DNA of 64,000 nucleotides from NCBI GenBank assembly GCA_963715055.1, contig CAVQRB010000023.1, positions 1 through 64,000 on the forward strand. Reading direction: 5' to 3'. Under the pieces are notes generated by a model. The model worked only from the letters and a program-made list of their open reading frames with translations. It was not told the DNA's origin and searched no databases. A program made the translations under genes and the position numbers. This document shows, in pieces, positions 16,006-25,454 of the stretch. The DNA comes from CAVQRB01 sp963715055 (lineage in GTDB: Bacteria > Pseudomonadota > Alphaproteobacteria > Rhodobacterales > Rhodobacteraceae). The first letter of the stretch is position 1. Every line of letters begins with the position of its first letter.

Positions 16006-17487
16006 ATGAGCGGGCAGACAAAGACACTCTCCGAGCTGGGGCTGACCGCACGGGCAGGGCGCAACCCTGCCATTGCGGGCCTTGCCGTGGACAGCCGCCA
16101 GGTGACACAGGGCTTCCTCTTCGCAGCACTCCCCGGCGTCAAGGTGCATGGTGCGGCCTTCATCGAAACCGCCTTGCGGCAGGGGGCTGCGGCTGTCCTG
16201 ACCGATGCGGCGGGAGCAGCGATGGCCAGTGAGGCGCTCGGCGCAAGCGAGGCGGCGGTGGTGATCACCGCTGCACCCCGCGAGGCGCTGGCGCGTACCT
16301 CCGCCCTGTGGTTCGGCGCGCAGCCGAAAACCGTGGTCGCCGTGACGGGCACCAATGGTAAGACATCCGTGTCGACTTTCGTGCGTCAGATCTGGACCCT
16401 GCTGGGACGACAGGCGATCAATATCGGTACGACGGGCGTCGAAGGCGCCTGGACTGCGCCTCTCATGCACACCACGCCGGAACCCATCACCCTGCACCGC
16501 GCGCTGGCGCAGGCCGCGCGGCACGGCGTGACCCATGCCGCCATGGAAGCCTCGAGCCACGGCCTCGATCAGCGGCGGCTCGACGGGGTGCATCTGACCG
16601 CCGCGGGTTTCACCAATTTCACGCAGGACCATCTCGATTATCATGCCAGTTTCGAGGATTACTTCGACGCCAAGGCAGGGCTTTTCGCACGGGTGCTGCC
16701 GGAAGACGGCACGGCCGTCATCAACATCGAGGAGGACCGCGGCACCGACATGGCGGCCATTGCGACGGCGCGCGGCTGCCAGGTGATCAGCGTGGGCCGC
16801 CGGATCGGCGATTTCCATCTGGGCCGGATCCAGGTCGATGCTACGGGGCAGACCGTGTGCTTCATGCACAAGGGCAAGCAATATGTCCGGCGCCTCAGCC
16901 TCATCGGCGATTTCCAGGCGGAAAACGTGATGCTTGCGGCCGCACTATGCGTGGCCTGCGGCGAAGAGGCGGCACATGTCTTCGACACGCTGGAGGAGCT
17001 TGAGACCGTGCGCGGGCGGATGCAACTGGCTGCGACCCGCGAAAACGGCGCAAGCGTCTTTGTGGACTACGCCCATACGCCCGACGCCATTGCCACCGCC
17101 TTGCAGGCCCTGCGTCCGCATGTGCTGGGCCGCCTCGTGGCCATTGTCGGCGCAGGTGGCGACCGGGATGCGACGAAACGCCCGCTGATGGGGCAGGCCG
17201 CGGCTGATCATGCCGATCTCGTCATCGTCACCGACGACAACCCGCGCTCCGAAGATCCCGCCACGATCCGCGCGGCGGTGCTGCTCGGTGCGCCCGAGGC
17301 GATGGAGGTAGGCGACCGCGCAGAGGCGATCCTGCGCGGGGTCGATGCGCTCGGGCCGGGCGATGCTTTGCTTATTGCGGGCAAGGGGCATGAAACCGGC
17401 CAGACCGTGGGCGACGATGTTCTGCCCTTCGACGATGCGGAGCAGGCCAGCGTCGCCGTGGCGGCTCTCGACGGGAGATTTGCATGA
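16006..17487 (+). CDS. murE: UDP-MurNAc-L-Ala-D-Glu:meso-diaminopimelate ligase
   Basis: ATP-dependent cytoplasmic ligase adding the third residue of the stem peptide. The 493 residues contain the P-loop GTNGKTS, EASSHGLDQRRLDG and, in the C-terminal domain, the DDNPRSEDP motif; DNPR is the signature of enzymes that use meso-diaminopimelate rather than lysine. It starts after GGCGGGGG, and murF begins inside its last 4 bases. Confidence 0.97.
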   Translation: MSGQTKTLSELGLTARAGRNPAIAGLAVDSRQVTQGFLFAALPGVKVHGAAFIETALRQGAAAVLTDAAGAAMASEALGASEAAVVITAAPREALARTSALWFGAQPKTVVAVTGTNGKTSVSTFVRQIWTLLGRQAINIGTTGVEGAWTAPLMHTTPEPITLHRALAQAARHGVTHAAMEASSHGLDQRRLDGVHLTAAGFTNFTQDHLDYHASFEDYFDAKAGLFARVLPEDGTAVINIEEDRGTDMAAIATARGCQVISVGRRIGDFHLGRIQVDATGQTVCFMHKGKQYVRRLSLIGDFQAENVMLAAALCVACGEEAAHVFDTLEELETVRGRMQLAATRENGASVFVDYAHTPDAIATALQALRPHVLGRLVAIVGAGGDRDATKRPLMGQAAADHADLVIVTDDNPRSEDPATIRAAVLLGAPEAMEVGDRAEAILRGVDALGPGDALLIAGKGHETGQTVGDDVLPFDDAEQASVAVAALDGRFA

Positions 17488-18914
17488 CACTCTGGACCGC
17501 CGCCGAAGCGGCAGAGGCCACCGGCGGGCGGGCGCAGGGCGACTGGACCGCCTCGGGCGTCTCAATCGATACCCGCTCGCTGGCGCCCGGCGATCTTTTC
17601 GTTGCGCTCAAGGATGTACGCGACGGCCATGACTTCGTGGCGCAGGCCCTGGGGAAGGGCGCTGCCGCCGCCCTTGTCAGCCGGGTGCCGGACGATGTGG
17701 CCCCGGACGCCCCCCTGCTGGTCGTCAAGGATGTGCTCACGGGCCTGCAGGATCTGGGCCGCGCGGGTCGGGCGCGGATGACCGGCAAGGTTGCCGCCGT
17801 GACCGGCAGCGTCGGGAAGACCTCCACGAAGGAAATGCTGCTCGCGATCTTCGCCGATCAGGGGCGCACCCATGCCTCGGTCGCCAGCTACAACAACCAT
17901 TGGGGCGTGCCCCTGACTTTGGCTCGGATGCCGCGCGACACTGAATATGCGGTGATCGAGATCGGCATGAATCATCCCGGCGAGATCGCCCCTTTGTCGA
18001 AGATGGCGAAGCCGCATGTGGCGCTTGTGACCACGGTGGCGGCGGCCCATCTCGAAGCATTCGAGGACATATCGGGAATCGCCGTGGAGAAAGCCTCGAT
18101 CTTCGAGGGGGTTGTGCCGAACGGGATCGCCGTGCTCAACGCTGACGTGGAGACCTCTGCCATCCTCATGGCCAAGGCGCTCGACTGCAAGCTGCGCAAC
18201 ATCAGCTTTGGCAAGCACGGCTATGATTTCAGATTGTTGCGCGCCGATCTTCAGGGCGATACCACGGTTGTGCAGGCGCAAATGGGTGCGGACCCGCTGC
18301 TCTTCAAGCTGTCCTCGCCGGGTGCGCATTTCGCGATGAACGCCCTTGGCGCGCTCGCGGTCGTCGCAGCCCTGCGTGCGGACATCGCCCTCGCGGTGGG
18401 TTCGCTCGGGCGCTGGAAGCCTTACAAGGGGCGCGGCCAGCGCGAGCGGATCTACCTCGATGTCGTGGATACGCGCCTGACGCTGGAGTTGCTCGACGAC
18501 AGCTACAACGCCAACCCGACCTCCATGGCGGCGGCGCTCGAGGTGCTGGCGGCGGTGCCGGTGACCAACAACATCGGGCGTGTCTCCAAGGGTCGGCGCA
18601 TCGCCTATCTCGGCGACATGAAGGAGTTGGGACCGGACGCAGTGGCCCTGCACGCAGGGCTCGCGCATCTGGAGGCAACAAGCAAGATCGATGAGATCCA
18701 CTGCATCGGTCCGCTGATGCGCGCGCTCTACGACCTTTTGCCGGAGGCGCAGCGCGGCGAGTGGTATGAGACCTCGCAAGAGGTGCTGCCACGCCTCAAG
18801 CGCCACCTCGACAGCGGAGACGTGGTGCTGGCCAAAGGCTCGCTCAGCATGAAGCTCGGCCTGATCGTTGACGCCATCCGAAAAATGGGACATGCCCGCC
18901 CGGACGAAGAATAA
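17484..18914 (+). CDS. murF: UDP-MurNAc-tripeptide:D-alanyl-D-alanine ligase
   Basis: Completes the pentapeptide precursor by adding D-Ala-D-Ala. The 476 residues show the P-loop GSVGKTSTKEM (about 111-121), YNNHWGVPLTLARMP, the EIGMNHPGEI motif and DSYNANPTSMAAAL in the C-terminal half, all typical of MurF. It overlaps murE by 4 bases and precedes mraY by 9 bases. Confidence 0.97.
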   Translation: MTLWTAAEAAEATGGRAQGDWTASGVSIDTRSLAPGDLFVALKDVRDGHDFVAQALGKGAAAALVSRVPDDVAPDAPLLVVKDVLTGLQDLGRAGRARMTGKVAAVTGSVGKTSTKEMLLAIFADQGRTHASVASYNNHWGVPLTLARMPRDTEYAVIEIGMNHPGEIAPLSKMAKPHVALVTTVAAAHLEAFEDISGIAVEKASIFEGVVPNGIAVLNADVETSAILMAKALDCKLRNISFGKHGYDFRLLRADLQGDTTVVQAQMGADPLLFKLSSPGAHFAMNALGALAVVAALRADIALAVGSLGRWKPYKGRGQRERIYLDVVDTRLTLELLDDSYNANPTSMAAALEVLAAVPVTNNIGRVSKGRRIAYLGDMKELGPDAVALHAGLAHLEATSKIDEIHCIGPLMRALYDLLPEAQRGEWYETSQEVLPRLKRHLDSGDVVLAKGSLSMKLGLIVDAIRKMGHARPDEE

Positions 18915-18923
18915 GGACCGCAT

Positions 18924-20007
18924 ATGCTCTATTGGCTGACCCTGCTGTCGGACGGAGGGGATTTCTTCAACCTCTTTCGCTACATCACCTTCCGGGCAGG
19001 CGGGGCCTTTCTGACCGCGCTGATCTTCGGGTTTCTCTTTGGCAAGCCACTGATCGCGGTGCTGCGGCGCAAGCAGGGCAAAGGTCAGCCGATCCGCAAC
19101 GACGGGCCGGCGGGACATTTCGCCAAGGCCGGCACCCCGACCATGGGGGGATTGCTGATCGTAGGGGCGCTTGCTGACCTCGACGCTGCTCTGGGCGCGG
19201 CTCGACAACCCCTTCATCTGGATCGTTCTTTTCGTCACCATGTCCTTTGCGGCCATCGGCTTCATGGACGATTACGCCAAGGTCTCCAAGCAGACGACGG
19301 CGGGCGTGCCGGGCCGTGTGCGTCTGCTGCTGGGGCTTGCCATCGCCGCGGTTGCCGCATTCTGGGCCGCGCAATATCACCCCGAGGCCCTGCAGAACCG
19401 GCTGGCGTTGCCGGTCTTCAAGGATACGCTGATCAACCTTGGCTATCTCTTCGTGCCGTTTTCGATCATCGTGATCGTGGGTGCGGCCAATGCAGTAAAC
19501 CTCACCGACGGGCTAGATGGGCTCGCGATCATGCCGGTGATGATCGCCGCCGGAACCCTGGGCGTCATCGCCTATGCGGTGGGACGGGTCGACTTCACCG
19601 AATATCTCGATGTGCATTACGTGCCGGGTACCGGAGAGATCCTGATCTTCACCGCCGGGATCTTCGGTGGGGGCCTCGGGTTCCTTTGGTACAATGCGCC
19701 GCCCGCGGCCGTCTTCATGGGCGACACCGGGTCGCTGGCGCTGGGGGGTGCCTTGGGGGCTATCGCCGTGGCCACAAAGCACGAGATCGTGCTGGCCATT
19801 GTCGGCGGGCTCTTCGTGGTGGAGGCGCTTTCGGTCATCATCCAGGTGCTATACTTCAAGAAGACCGGCAAGCGCGTGTTTCTCATGGCGCCGATCCACC
19901 ATCACTATGAAAAGAAGGGCTGGGCCGAGAGCACCATCGTGATCCGCTTCTGGATCATCTCGCTGATACTCGCCATGATCGGCCTTGCGACGCTGAAGGT
20001 GCGCTGA
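18924..20007 (+). CDS. mraY: MraY phospho-MurNAc-pentapeptide transferase (apparent frameshift)
   Basis: Integral membrane enzyme that forms lipid I from undecaprenyl phosphate and UDP-MurNAc-pentapeptide. The gene is split into two overlapping frames. Codons from 18924 give a normal N-terminus up to GTPTMGGLLIVGAL, then turn to nonsense. The proper continuation LTSTLLWARLDNP... to the end (stop 20005-20007) is in another frame. Deleting one T of the TT at 19171-19172 restores GCG-CTG-CTG-ACC and a full-length MraY of about 360 residues. The rest is intact, including the Asp-rich FMDDYAK, AVNLTDGLDGLA and PIHHHYEKKGW motifs. Since MraY is essential, a sequencing or assembly error is the first explanation. 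Confidence 0.9.
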
Positions 20008-20417
20008 TGGTCGTAGCGGACCGCGCTGCGATGATTTCCGGCATGGCGCCCGTGTTGACGCCCGGGCGTTTCGTCTTCTGCAGCTTTCCGCAGGAAGCAT
20101 CGGTCGAGGCCATGACGGCGGCAATCGCAATGTTCCGCGAAGCCGAGGGCGTGTCGCTGATCCTGCCCGCGGCACTCTCGCCGCCCGGCGTGCAGGCGTC
20201 TTCGGAGATGCGGATGATCACCCTGACCGTGCAGTCGTCGCTCAACGGCATCGGTCTGACGGCGGCTGTCTCGACGGCGCTGGCGGGTGCGGGCATCCCC
20301 TGCAACATGGTGGCGGCATTCCATCACGATCATGTCTTCGTTCCCGCAGAGATGGCCGACCGCGCGCTCGCGGTACTGCGGAGCCTTTCCGCCTCAGAAA
20401 AGGCTCCGTCGAGATGA
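20007..20417 (+). CDS. ACT-domain protein
   Basis: A 136-residue soluble protein resembling the small stand-alone ACT proteins (about 130 aa) that contain two ACT-like units: TPGRFVFCSF (about 18-27) and MITLTVQSSLNGIGLTAAVSTALAGAGIPCNMVAAFHHDHVFV (about 70-112). ACT domains usually bind amino acids. Its ATG shares a base with the mraY stop (TGATG) and its end overlaps murD by 4 bases, so it is translated with the cell-wall genes. Its function is unknown; a link to precursor synthesis is only suggested by position. Confidence 0.75.
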   Translation: MVVADRAAMISGMAPVLTPGRFVFCSFPQEASVEAMTAAIAMFREAEGVSLILPAALSPPGVQASSEMRMITLTVQSSLNGIGLTAAVSTALAGAGIPCNMVAAFHHDHVFVPAEMADRALAVLRSLSASEKAPSR

Positions 20418-21808
20418 TCCCGGTTCTGGGCCTCGAAGGCGCACGGGTGGCGGTGCTTGGCCTCGGGCGCTCGGGCCTCAGTGCCGCGCGCGCCTTGCGG
20501 GCCGGGGGCGCCGAGCCCCTGTGTTGGGATGACAGCCCCGCCGCCCGCGAGAAGGCCGAGGCCGAAGGCTTCGCCTGCCAGCCGTTCCGCGTCGCCCGCG
20601 ATTTCGATGATATCGCGCGGCTGATCGTGAGCCCGGGCATTCCGCATCTCTATCCCGCCCCCAATCCTGTGGTGGCGCTCGCGCTCGTCGCCGGGGTGCC
20701 GGTGGACAATGACATCGGACTCTTTTTCCAATCCTTCGCGACCGCGGGCTGGCAGGACTACGACACGCCACCGCGCGTCGTTGCGATCACCGGGTCCAAC
20801 GGCAAGTCGACGACATCGGCCCTCGTGCACCACATCCTGCTCGAGGCGGGCCGGCCTTCGGAACTTGCCGGCAACATCGGGCGCGGCGTGCTCGATCTGG
20901 ACCCGCCGCAGGACGGGGGTGTCGTGGTGCTTGAATTGTCGAGCTATCAGACTGATCTGGCGCGGGCACTGACACCTGACATCGCGGTTTTCACGAACCT
21001 CTCGCCGGATCATCTGGATCGCCACGCAGGCATGGGTGGGTATTTCGCGGCCAAGCGCCGGCTGTTTGCCGAAGGCGGCCCGGATCGTGCGGTGATCGGC
21101 GTGGACGAATGGGAGGGTCGTTACCTTGCAGGCCAGCTTGCCGAAGGGCGCAGCGATGAACGTGTGATCCGGATTTCGGTCGAGACGAAACTGACGGGCC
21201 CGGGCTGGCATGTCTTTGCGCGCAAGGGGTTCCTGTCGGAATACCGCAAGGGCCGGCAGGTGGCCTCCATCGACCTGCGGGCTGTGTCCGGCCTGCCGGG
21301 GACGCACAATCATCAGAACGCCTGCGCGGCCTATGCCGCCTGCCGCGCGCTCGGGCTCGCCCCGAAGGTGATCGAAGCGGCATTCGAGACCTTCAAGGGG
21401 TTGCCGCACCGGAGCCAACTGGTGGGCGAAAGGAACGGCGTGACCTTCATCAACGACAGCAAGGCCACGAATGTGGATTCCGCCGCCAAGGCGCTCGCGG
21501 CTTTCGCCAACGTACGCTGGATCTGCGGCGGTCTGGAGAAGGAGGGCGGCCTCGGCGCGCTTGCGGAGGCTTTGGCCTCGGTGCGCAAGGCCTATGTGAT
21601 CGGGCGCGAGGCGGCCGGTTTCGCGATGCAACTTCCCGTTGACGCCGAGGTCTGCACCACCATGGCGGTGGCGGTGGCGCAAGCCGTGAAGGAGGCGGAG
21701 CCGGGCGACGTGGTCCTTTTGGCGCCGGCGGCGGCCAGTTTCGACCAATACGACAACTTCGAAAGGCGCGGCGAGGATTTCATTGCAGAGGTTGCAAAGT
21801 ACCTGTGA
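20414..21808 (+). CDS. murD: UDP-MurNAc-L-alanine:D-glutamate ligase
   Basis: Adds D-glutamate, the second stem residue, in the cytoplasm. The 464 residues have an N-terminal Rossmann domain (ARVAVLGLGRSGLSAARAL), the P-loop GSNGKSTT, ELSSYQTDL, NLSPDHLDRH and NDSKATNVDS, matching MurD. It overlaps the ACT-protein gene by 4 bases. It is the last plus-strand gene before an inverted gene interrupts the cluster. Confidence 0.96.
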   Translation: MIPVLGLEGARVAVLGLGRSGLSAARALRAGGAEPLCWDDSPAAREKAEAEGFACQPFRVARDFDDIARLIVSPGIPHLYPAPNPVVALALVAGVPVDNDIGLFFQSFATAGWQDYDTPPRVVAITGSNGKSTTSALVHHILLEAGRPSELAGNIGRGVLDLDPPQDGGVVVLELSSYQTDLARALTPDIAVFTNLSPDHLDRHAGMGGYFAAKRRLFAEGGPDRAVIGVDEWEGRYLAGQLAEGRSDERVIRISVETKLTGPGWHVFARKGFLSEYRKGRQVASIDLRAVSGLPGTHNHQNACAAYAACRALGLAPKVIEAAFETFKGLPHRSQLVGERNGVTFINDSKATNVDSAAKALAAFANVRWICGGLEKEGGLGALAEALASVRKAYVIGREAAGFAMQLPVDAEVCTTMAVAVAQAVKEAEPGDVVLLAPAAASFDQYDNFERRGEDFIAEVAKYL

Positions 21809-21836
21809 GCCCAGGTGCGAATGGTTCCTGCGGGAC

Positions 21837-21867
21837 GCTCCGCGGGGGATATTTGGGGCCAAAAGAA
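21837..21867 (+). repeat. interspersed intergenic repeat, copy 2
   Basis: GCTCCGCGGGGGATATTT followed by GGGGCCAAAAGAA, matching copies at 5867-5899 and 41661-41692. It lies between the convergent 3' ends of murD and the FAD oxidoreductase. Confidence 0.6.
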
Positions 21868-21874
21868 GCGGTGG

Positions 21875-23050
21875 TTACCGGTCCAGCGCGCGGGCCGCGG
21901 CCATGGCCGACGACCAGGCCCATTGAAAATTGTACCCGCCGAGCCAGCCTGTCACATCGACGGCCTCGCCGATGAAGTAAAGGCCGGGCAGGGATTTCGC
22001 TTCCATCGTGCGGGCGACAAGTGCCTCGGTGTCGATGCCGCCCAGCGTTACTTCGGCAGTGCGGTAGCCTTCGGTGCCTGACGGTTGCAACTGCCAGCCG
22101 TGGAACATGCCCGCAATGCTGCGCAGCTTTTCGTCGGACTGATCGGCAAGGTTGCCGCCGAGATCGCAGATGCCCGCGAGGTGATCCACGAGGCGTGCCG
22201 GCAGCACCTCGGCCAGTTCCGTGGTCAGGTTGCGCTTTCCCGATAGACCGCGCCGGTCCCGCAGGTGATCGAACAGATCCTTTTCGGGGGAGAGATCGAC
22301 GGTGATGGTCTCGCCTTCGCGCCAGTAGGATGACGCCTGAAGTATGGCGGGGCCAGAAAGACCACGATGGGTGAAAAGCAGGCCTTCATCGAAGCTCGTC
22401 CCGGCCGCGGTGACACGGGAGGGTGCCGACACGCCTGCAAGGGCGGCGAAGCGGCCTTCGGGGAAGGTGAACGGAACAAGGGCGGGGCGTGTTTCGACCA
22501 CTGCGATGCCAAAGCGCTGCGCGATCTCATAGGCAAGGCCGGTGGCGCCCATCTTCGGAATGGATTTGCCGCCCGAGGCGACGACAAGTGCGCGCGTGCT
22601 GACTTGGGTTGACCGACCCTCGGTTTCGATGGTGAATTCGAAGCCTTGAGGGGTCTTTGCAAAGTCGCGCGCGCTGGTTTGCAGACGCAACTCGGCGCCG
22701 TTTGCCCGCATCATTTCCTGCAGCATCGCCACGACCTGTTTCGCGGAGCCGTCGCAGAAAAGCTGACCAAGCGTCTTTTCATGCCAGGCGATCCGGTGCT
22801 GGTCGATCAGGTCGATGAAATCCCACTGCGTATAGCGCGCGAGGGCCGATTTCGCGAAATGCGGGTTTCGCGAGATGAAGGACTGGGCCGAGCAGTGCAA
22901 ATTAGTGAAATTGCAGCGCCCGCCACCGGAAATGCGGATCTTTTCGCCGGGCGCCCTCGCGTGGTCCACGATCAGAATGCGCCCGCCGGCATGTGCCGCG
23001 CACATCATTCCGGCAGCACCGGCGCCTATGATCGCAACATCGACCTGCAT
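21875..23050 (-). CDS. HI0933/BaiN-type NAD(P)/FAD-dependent oxidoreductase
   Basis: Flavoprotein of 391 residues. The N-terminus DVAIIGAGAAGMMCA is a dinucleotide-binding loop for FAD; HARAPGEKIRISGGGRCNFTN (about 33-53) is the signature of the HI0933-like family; and a C-terminal ITVGGID-like/LYFIGEAVDVTGWLGGYNFQWAWSSA segment closes the FAD fold. Substrate and physiological role are unknown. It is transcribed against the cell-wall cluster, between murD and ftsW, and probably has its own promoter between it and ftsW. Confidence 0.88.
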   Translation of the reverse strand: MQVDVAIIGAGAAGMMCAAHAGGRILIVDHARAPGEKIRISGGGRCNFTNLHCSAQSFISRNPHFAKSALARYTQWDFIDLIDQHRIAWHEKTLGQLFCDGSAKQVVAMLQEMMRANGAELRLQTSARDFAKTPQGFEFTIETEGRSTQVSTRALVVASGGKSIPKMGATGLAYEIAQRFGIAVVETRPALVPFTFPEGRFAALAGVSAPSRVTAAGTSFDEGLLFTHRGLSGPAILQASSYWREGETITVDLSPEKDLFDHLRDRRGLSGKRNLTTELAEVLPARLVDHLAGICDLGGNLADQSDEKLRSIAGMFHGWQLQPSGTEGYRTAEVTLGGIDTEALVARTMEAKSLPGLYFIGEAVDVTGWLGGYNFQWAWSSAMAAARALDR

Positions 23051-23184
23051 GATCTGCGGAACTGGCGCGAAAACCGGTGAATGACAAGGGTTCAGGGTAG
23101 CGCAGGGGCGAAAATCGCGCTAAGCTGCCGCCCAGACCCCGAAAAGGGGCGCAAGGGCAGTGTTCAAAATCAAGGCAGGCACCC

Positions 23185-24354
23185 ATGACAGAAATGGTCT
23201 ATGGCGCAGTTCCGGTTCGCATGGGCGAGCCGATCCTCCCCAAATGGTGGCGCACCATCGACAAGTGGACGATGTCCTGCATTCTCATTCTCTTTGCGAT
23301 CGGGTTGCTTCTGGGACTTGCCGCCTCGCCGCCGCTTGCTGCCAAGAACGGTTTCGAGCCCTTTCACTATGTCCAGCGCCAGGCGTTTTTCGGCGGGCTT
23401 GCGCTTCTTGCCATGCTGATCACCTCGATGATGTCGCCGACGCTGGTGCGGCGGCTTGCGGTCATCGGGTTTCTGGTGGCTTTCTTGGCGATGATGGGGC
23501 TGCCGTTCTTCGGCACCGATTTCGGCAAGGGGGCCGTGCGCTGGTACGGTCTGGGCTTCGCCTCGGTGCAACCCTCGGAGTTCCTCAAGCCTGGCTTTGT
23601 GGTGGTCGCGGCCTGGATGCTTGCGGCTTCCGCCGACCTCAACGGGCCGCCGGGCAAGACCTGGTCCTTCGCGCTCTGCGTCAGCATCGTGCTGCTGCTG
23701 GCGCTTCAGCCGGACTTCGGGCAGGCCTGCCTTGTGCTGTTTTCCTGGGGTGTCATGTATTTCGTCGCGGGTGCGTCGATGTTCCTGCTGGTGGGCATGG
23801 CGGCACTCGTCGTTCTGGCGGGCACCTTTGCCTATTCCAATTCGCAGCACTTCGCCCGACGCATCGACGGGTTTCTGAGTACCGATATCGATCCCACGAC
23901 GCAGCTCGGCTATGCGACGAACGCCATTCAGGAAGGTGGTTTCTTCGGTGTCGGCATCGGTGAGGGGCAGGTGAAATGGTCGCTGCCCGATGCGCATACC
24001 GATTTCATCATCGCGGTAGCGGCGGAGGAATACGGGCTGGTACTGGTGCTGGTAGTGATCGCGCTTTACACCACCGTCGTCGTACGCTCGCTGACCCGTC
24101 TGATGCGCGAACGCGATCCCTTCATCCGCCTTGCCGGTACCGGGCTTGCCTGCACCATCGGGGTCCAGGCGATGATCAACATGGGTGTGGCCGTGCGGCT
24201 TCTTCCGGCAAAGGGCATGACGTTGCCCTTCGTCAGCTACGGCGGGTCTTCGGTCATCGCCAGCGGCATCGCGGTGGGGATGCTGCTTGCCTTCACCCGG
24301 ACGCGACCGCAGGGCGAGATCAGCGATCTGCTGGCGCGCGGACGGGGCAGATGA
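23185..24354 (+). CDS. ftsW: FtsW, septal peptidoglycan glycosyltransferase (SEDS family)
   Basis: Polytopic SEDS protein of 389 residues with about ten membrane segments, polymerising glycan at the septum with FtsI. Typical motifs are present: KGAVRWYGLGF..QPSEFLKPG, QPDFGQ with the catalytic-type Asp, GEGQVKWSLPDAHTDFI, and near the end LPFVSYGGSSVIASG. After the inverted oxidoreductase gene it reopens the plus-strand series. Its TGA overlaps the murG ATG (ATGA). Confidence 0.96.
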   Translation: MTEMVYGAVPVRMGEPILPKWWRTIDKWTMSCILILFAIGLLLGLAASPPLAAKNGFEPFHYVQRQAFFGGLALLAMLITSMMSPTLVRRLAVIGFLVAFLAMMGLPFFGTDFGKGAVRWYGLGFASVQPSEFLKPGFVVVAAWMLAASADLNGPPGKTWSFALCVSIVLLLALQPDFGQACLVLFSWGVMYFVAGASMFLLVGMAALVVLAGTFAYSNSQHFARRIDGFLSTDIDPTTQLGYATNAIQEGGFFGVGIGEGQVKWSLPDAHTDFIIAVAAEEYGLVLVLVVIALYTTVVVRSLTRLMRERDPFIRLAGTGLACTIGVQAMINMGVAVRLLPAKGMTLPFVSYGGSSVIASGIAVGMLLAFTRTRPQGEISDLLARGRGR

Positions 24355-25454
24355 GCCGCAAGCCGCTTCTGCTCATTGCCGCAGGCGGCACCGGCGGGCA
24401 CATGTTTCCCGCGCAGGCGCTGACGGAGGCGATGCTCGCCCGTGGCTGGCGCGTAAAGCTGACGACGGATGCGCGCGGTGCGCGCTACACGGGCGGCTTT
24501 CCACACACCACCGAAATCGAGGAAATCAGCAGTGCAACGCTGGCCCGGGGCGGGTTGCAGGCGAAGGCCGCAGCGCCTTTTCAGATCGCGGGCGGTGTGC
24601 TCAAGGCGCTCTTGAGCCTGCGCCGTGACCGGCCAGAAGTTGTGGTCGGTTTTGGCGGCTATCCGACGATTCCGGCCATGGCGGCGGCCTTCCTTTTGAA
24701 GCTGCCGCGCATGATCCATGAGCAGAACGGCGTTCTGGGCAAGGTCAACGCTCTCTTTGCGAGCCGCGTCGATGTCGTTGCCTGCGGCACCTGGCCCACG
24801 GCCTTGCCGGAAGGTGTCGAGGGCGTGCACACGGGCAATCCGGTGCGCGGCGCGATCCTCGAGCGGGCCGAGGCGGGGTATATCTCGCCCGGTGATTACC
24901 CGATGGAGCTTCTTGTGATCGGCGGGTCGCAGGGCGCGCGCATCCTAAGCGATGTGGTGCCGCCCGCCATCGCCGCACTGCCCGGTCACATCCTGCGCAA
25001 CATCCGGGTGAGCCATCAGGCCCGCGAGGAGGACGGTGAGCGCGTCGCTGCCTTTTACGCCGAACACGGTATCGGCGCCGAAGTCCGGCCGTTCTTTGCC
25101 GACGTGCCCCGGCGCATGACCGAAGCGCAACTGGTGATCAGCCGGGCGGGGGCCTCCTCGGTGGCCGATCTTTCGGTCATCGGGCGTCCGTCGATCCTGA
25201 TCCCCTATGCCGCCGCCACCGGCGATCACCAGACCGCCAATGCACGCGGTCTGGTCGAGGCGGGCGGGGCGATCATGGTGCCGGAATCCAAGGCGACCGT
25301 GGCCTCCATCTCCGAGATGATCGTCTCGGTGCTGGACAATCCCGACGGAGCGATGCAAATGGCCCGCTCCGCCGCCAGGTTCGGGAAGCCGGAAGCCACC
25401 GCCCTTCTGGTCGGGATGGTGGAAACACTTGCTGAAAAGGGGCATCGGACATGA
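24351..25454 (+). CDS. murG: MurG, lipid II-forming GlcNAc transferase
   Basis: Peripheral membrane glycosyltransferase that converts lipid I to lipid II. The frame is open far upstream, but the start at 24351 overlaps the ftsW stop by 4 bases and gives the expected N-terminus LLLIAAGGTGGHMFPAQAL. The 367 residues also show GFGGYPTIPAM, HEQNGVLGKVN, GGSQGARI and the donor-site SRAGASSVADL. murC begins in its last 4 bases. Confidence 0.97.
   Translation: MSRKPLLLIAAGGTGGHMFPAQALTEAMLARGWRVKLTTDARGARYTGGFPHTTEIEEISSATLARGGLQAKAAAPFQIAGGVLKALLSLRRDRPEVVVGFGGYPTIPAMAAAFLLKLPRMIHEQNGVLGKVNALFASRVDVVACGTWPTALPEGVEGVHTGNPVRGAILERAEAGYISPGDYPMELLVIGGSQGARILSDVVPPAIAALPGHILRNIRVSHQAREEDGERVAAFYAEHGIGAEVRPFFADVPRRMTEAQLVISRAGASSVADLSVIGRPSILIPYAAATGDHQTANARGLVEAGGAIMVPESKATVASISEMIVSVLDNPDGAMQMARSAARFGKPEATALLVGMVETLAEKGHRT

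Noticed and set aside
19171..20007. Separate 278-residue gene inside mraY
   Set aside because: It is the continuation of MraY in a shifted frame; it has no start context of its own and makes sense only joined to the upstream part.
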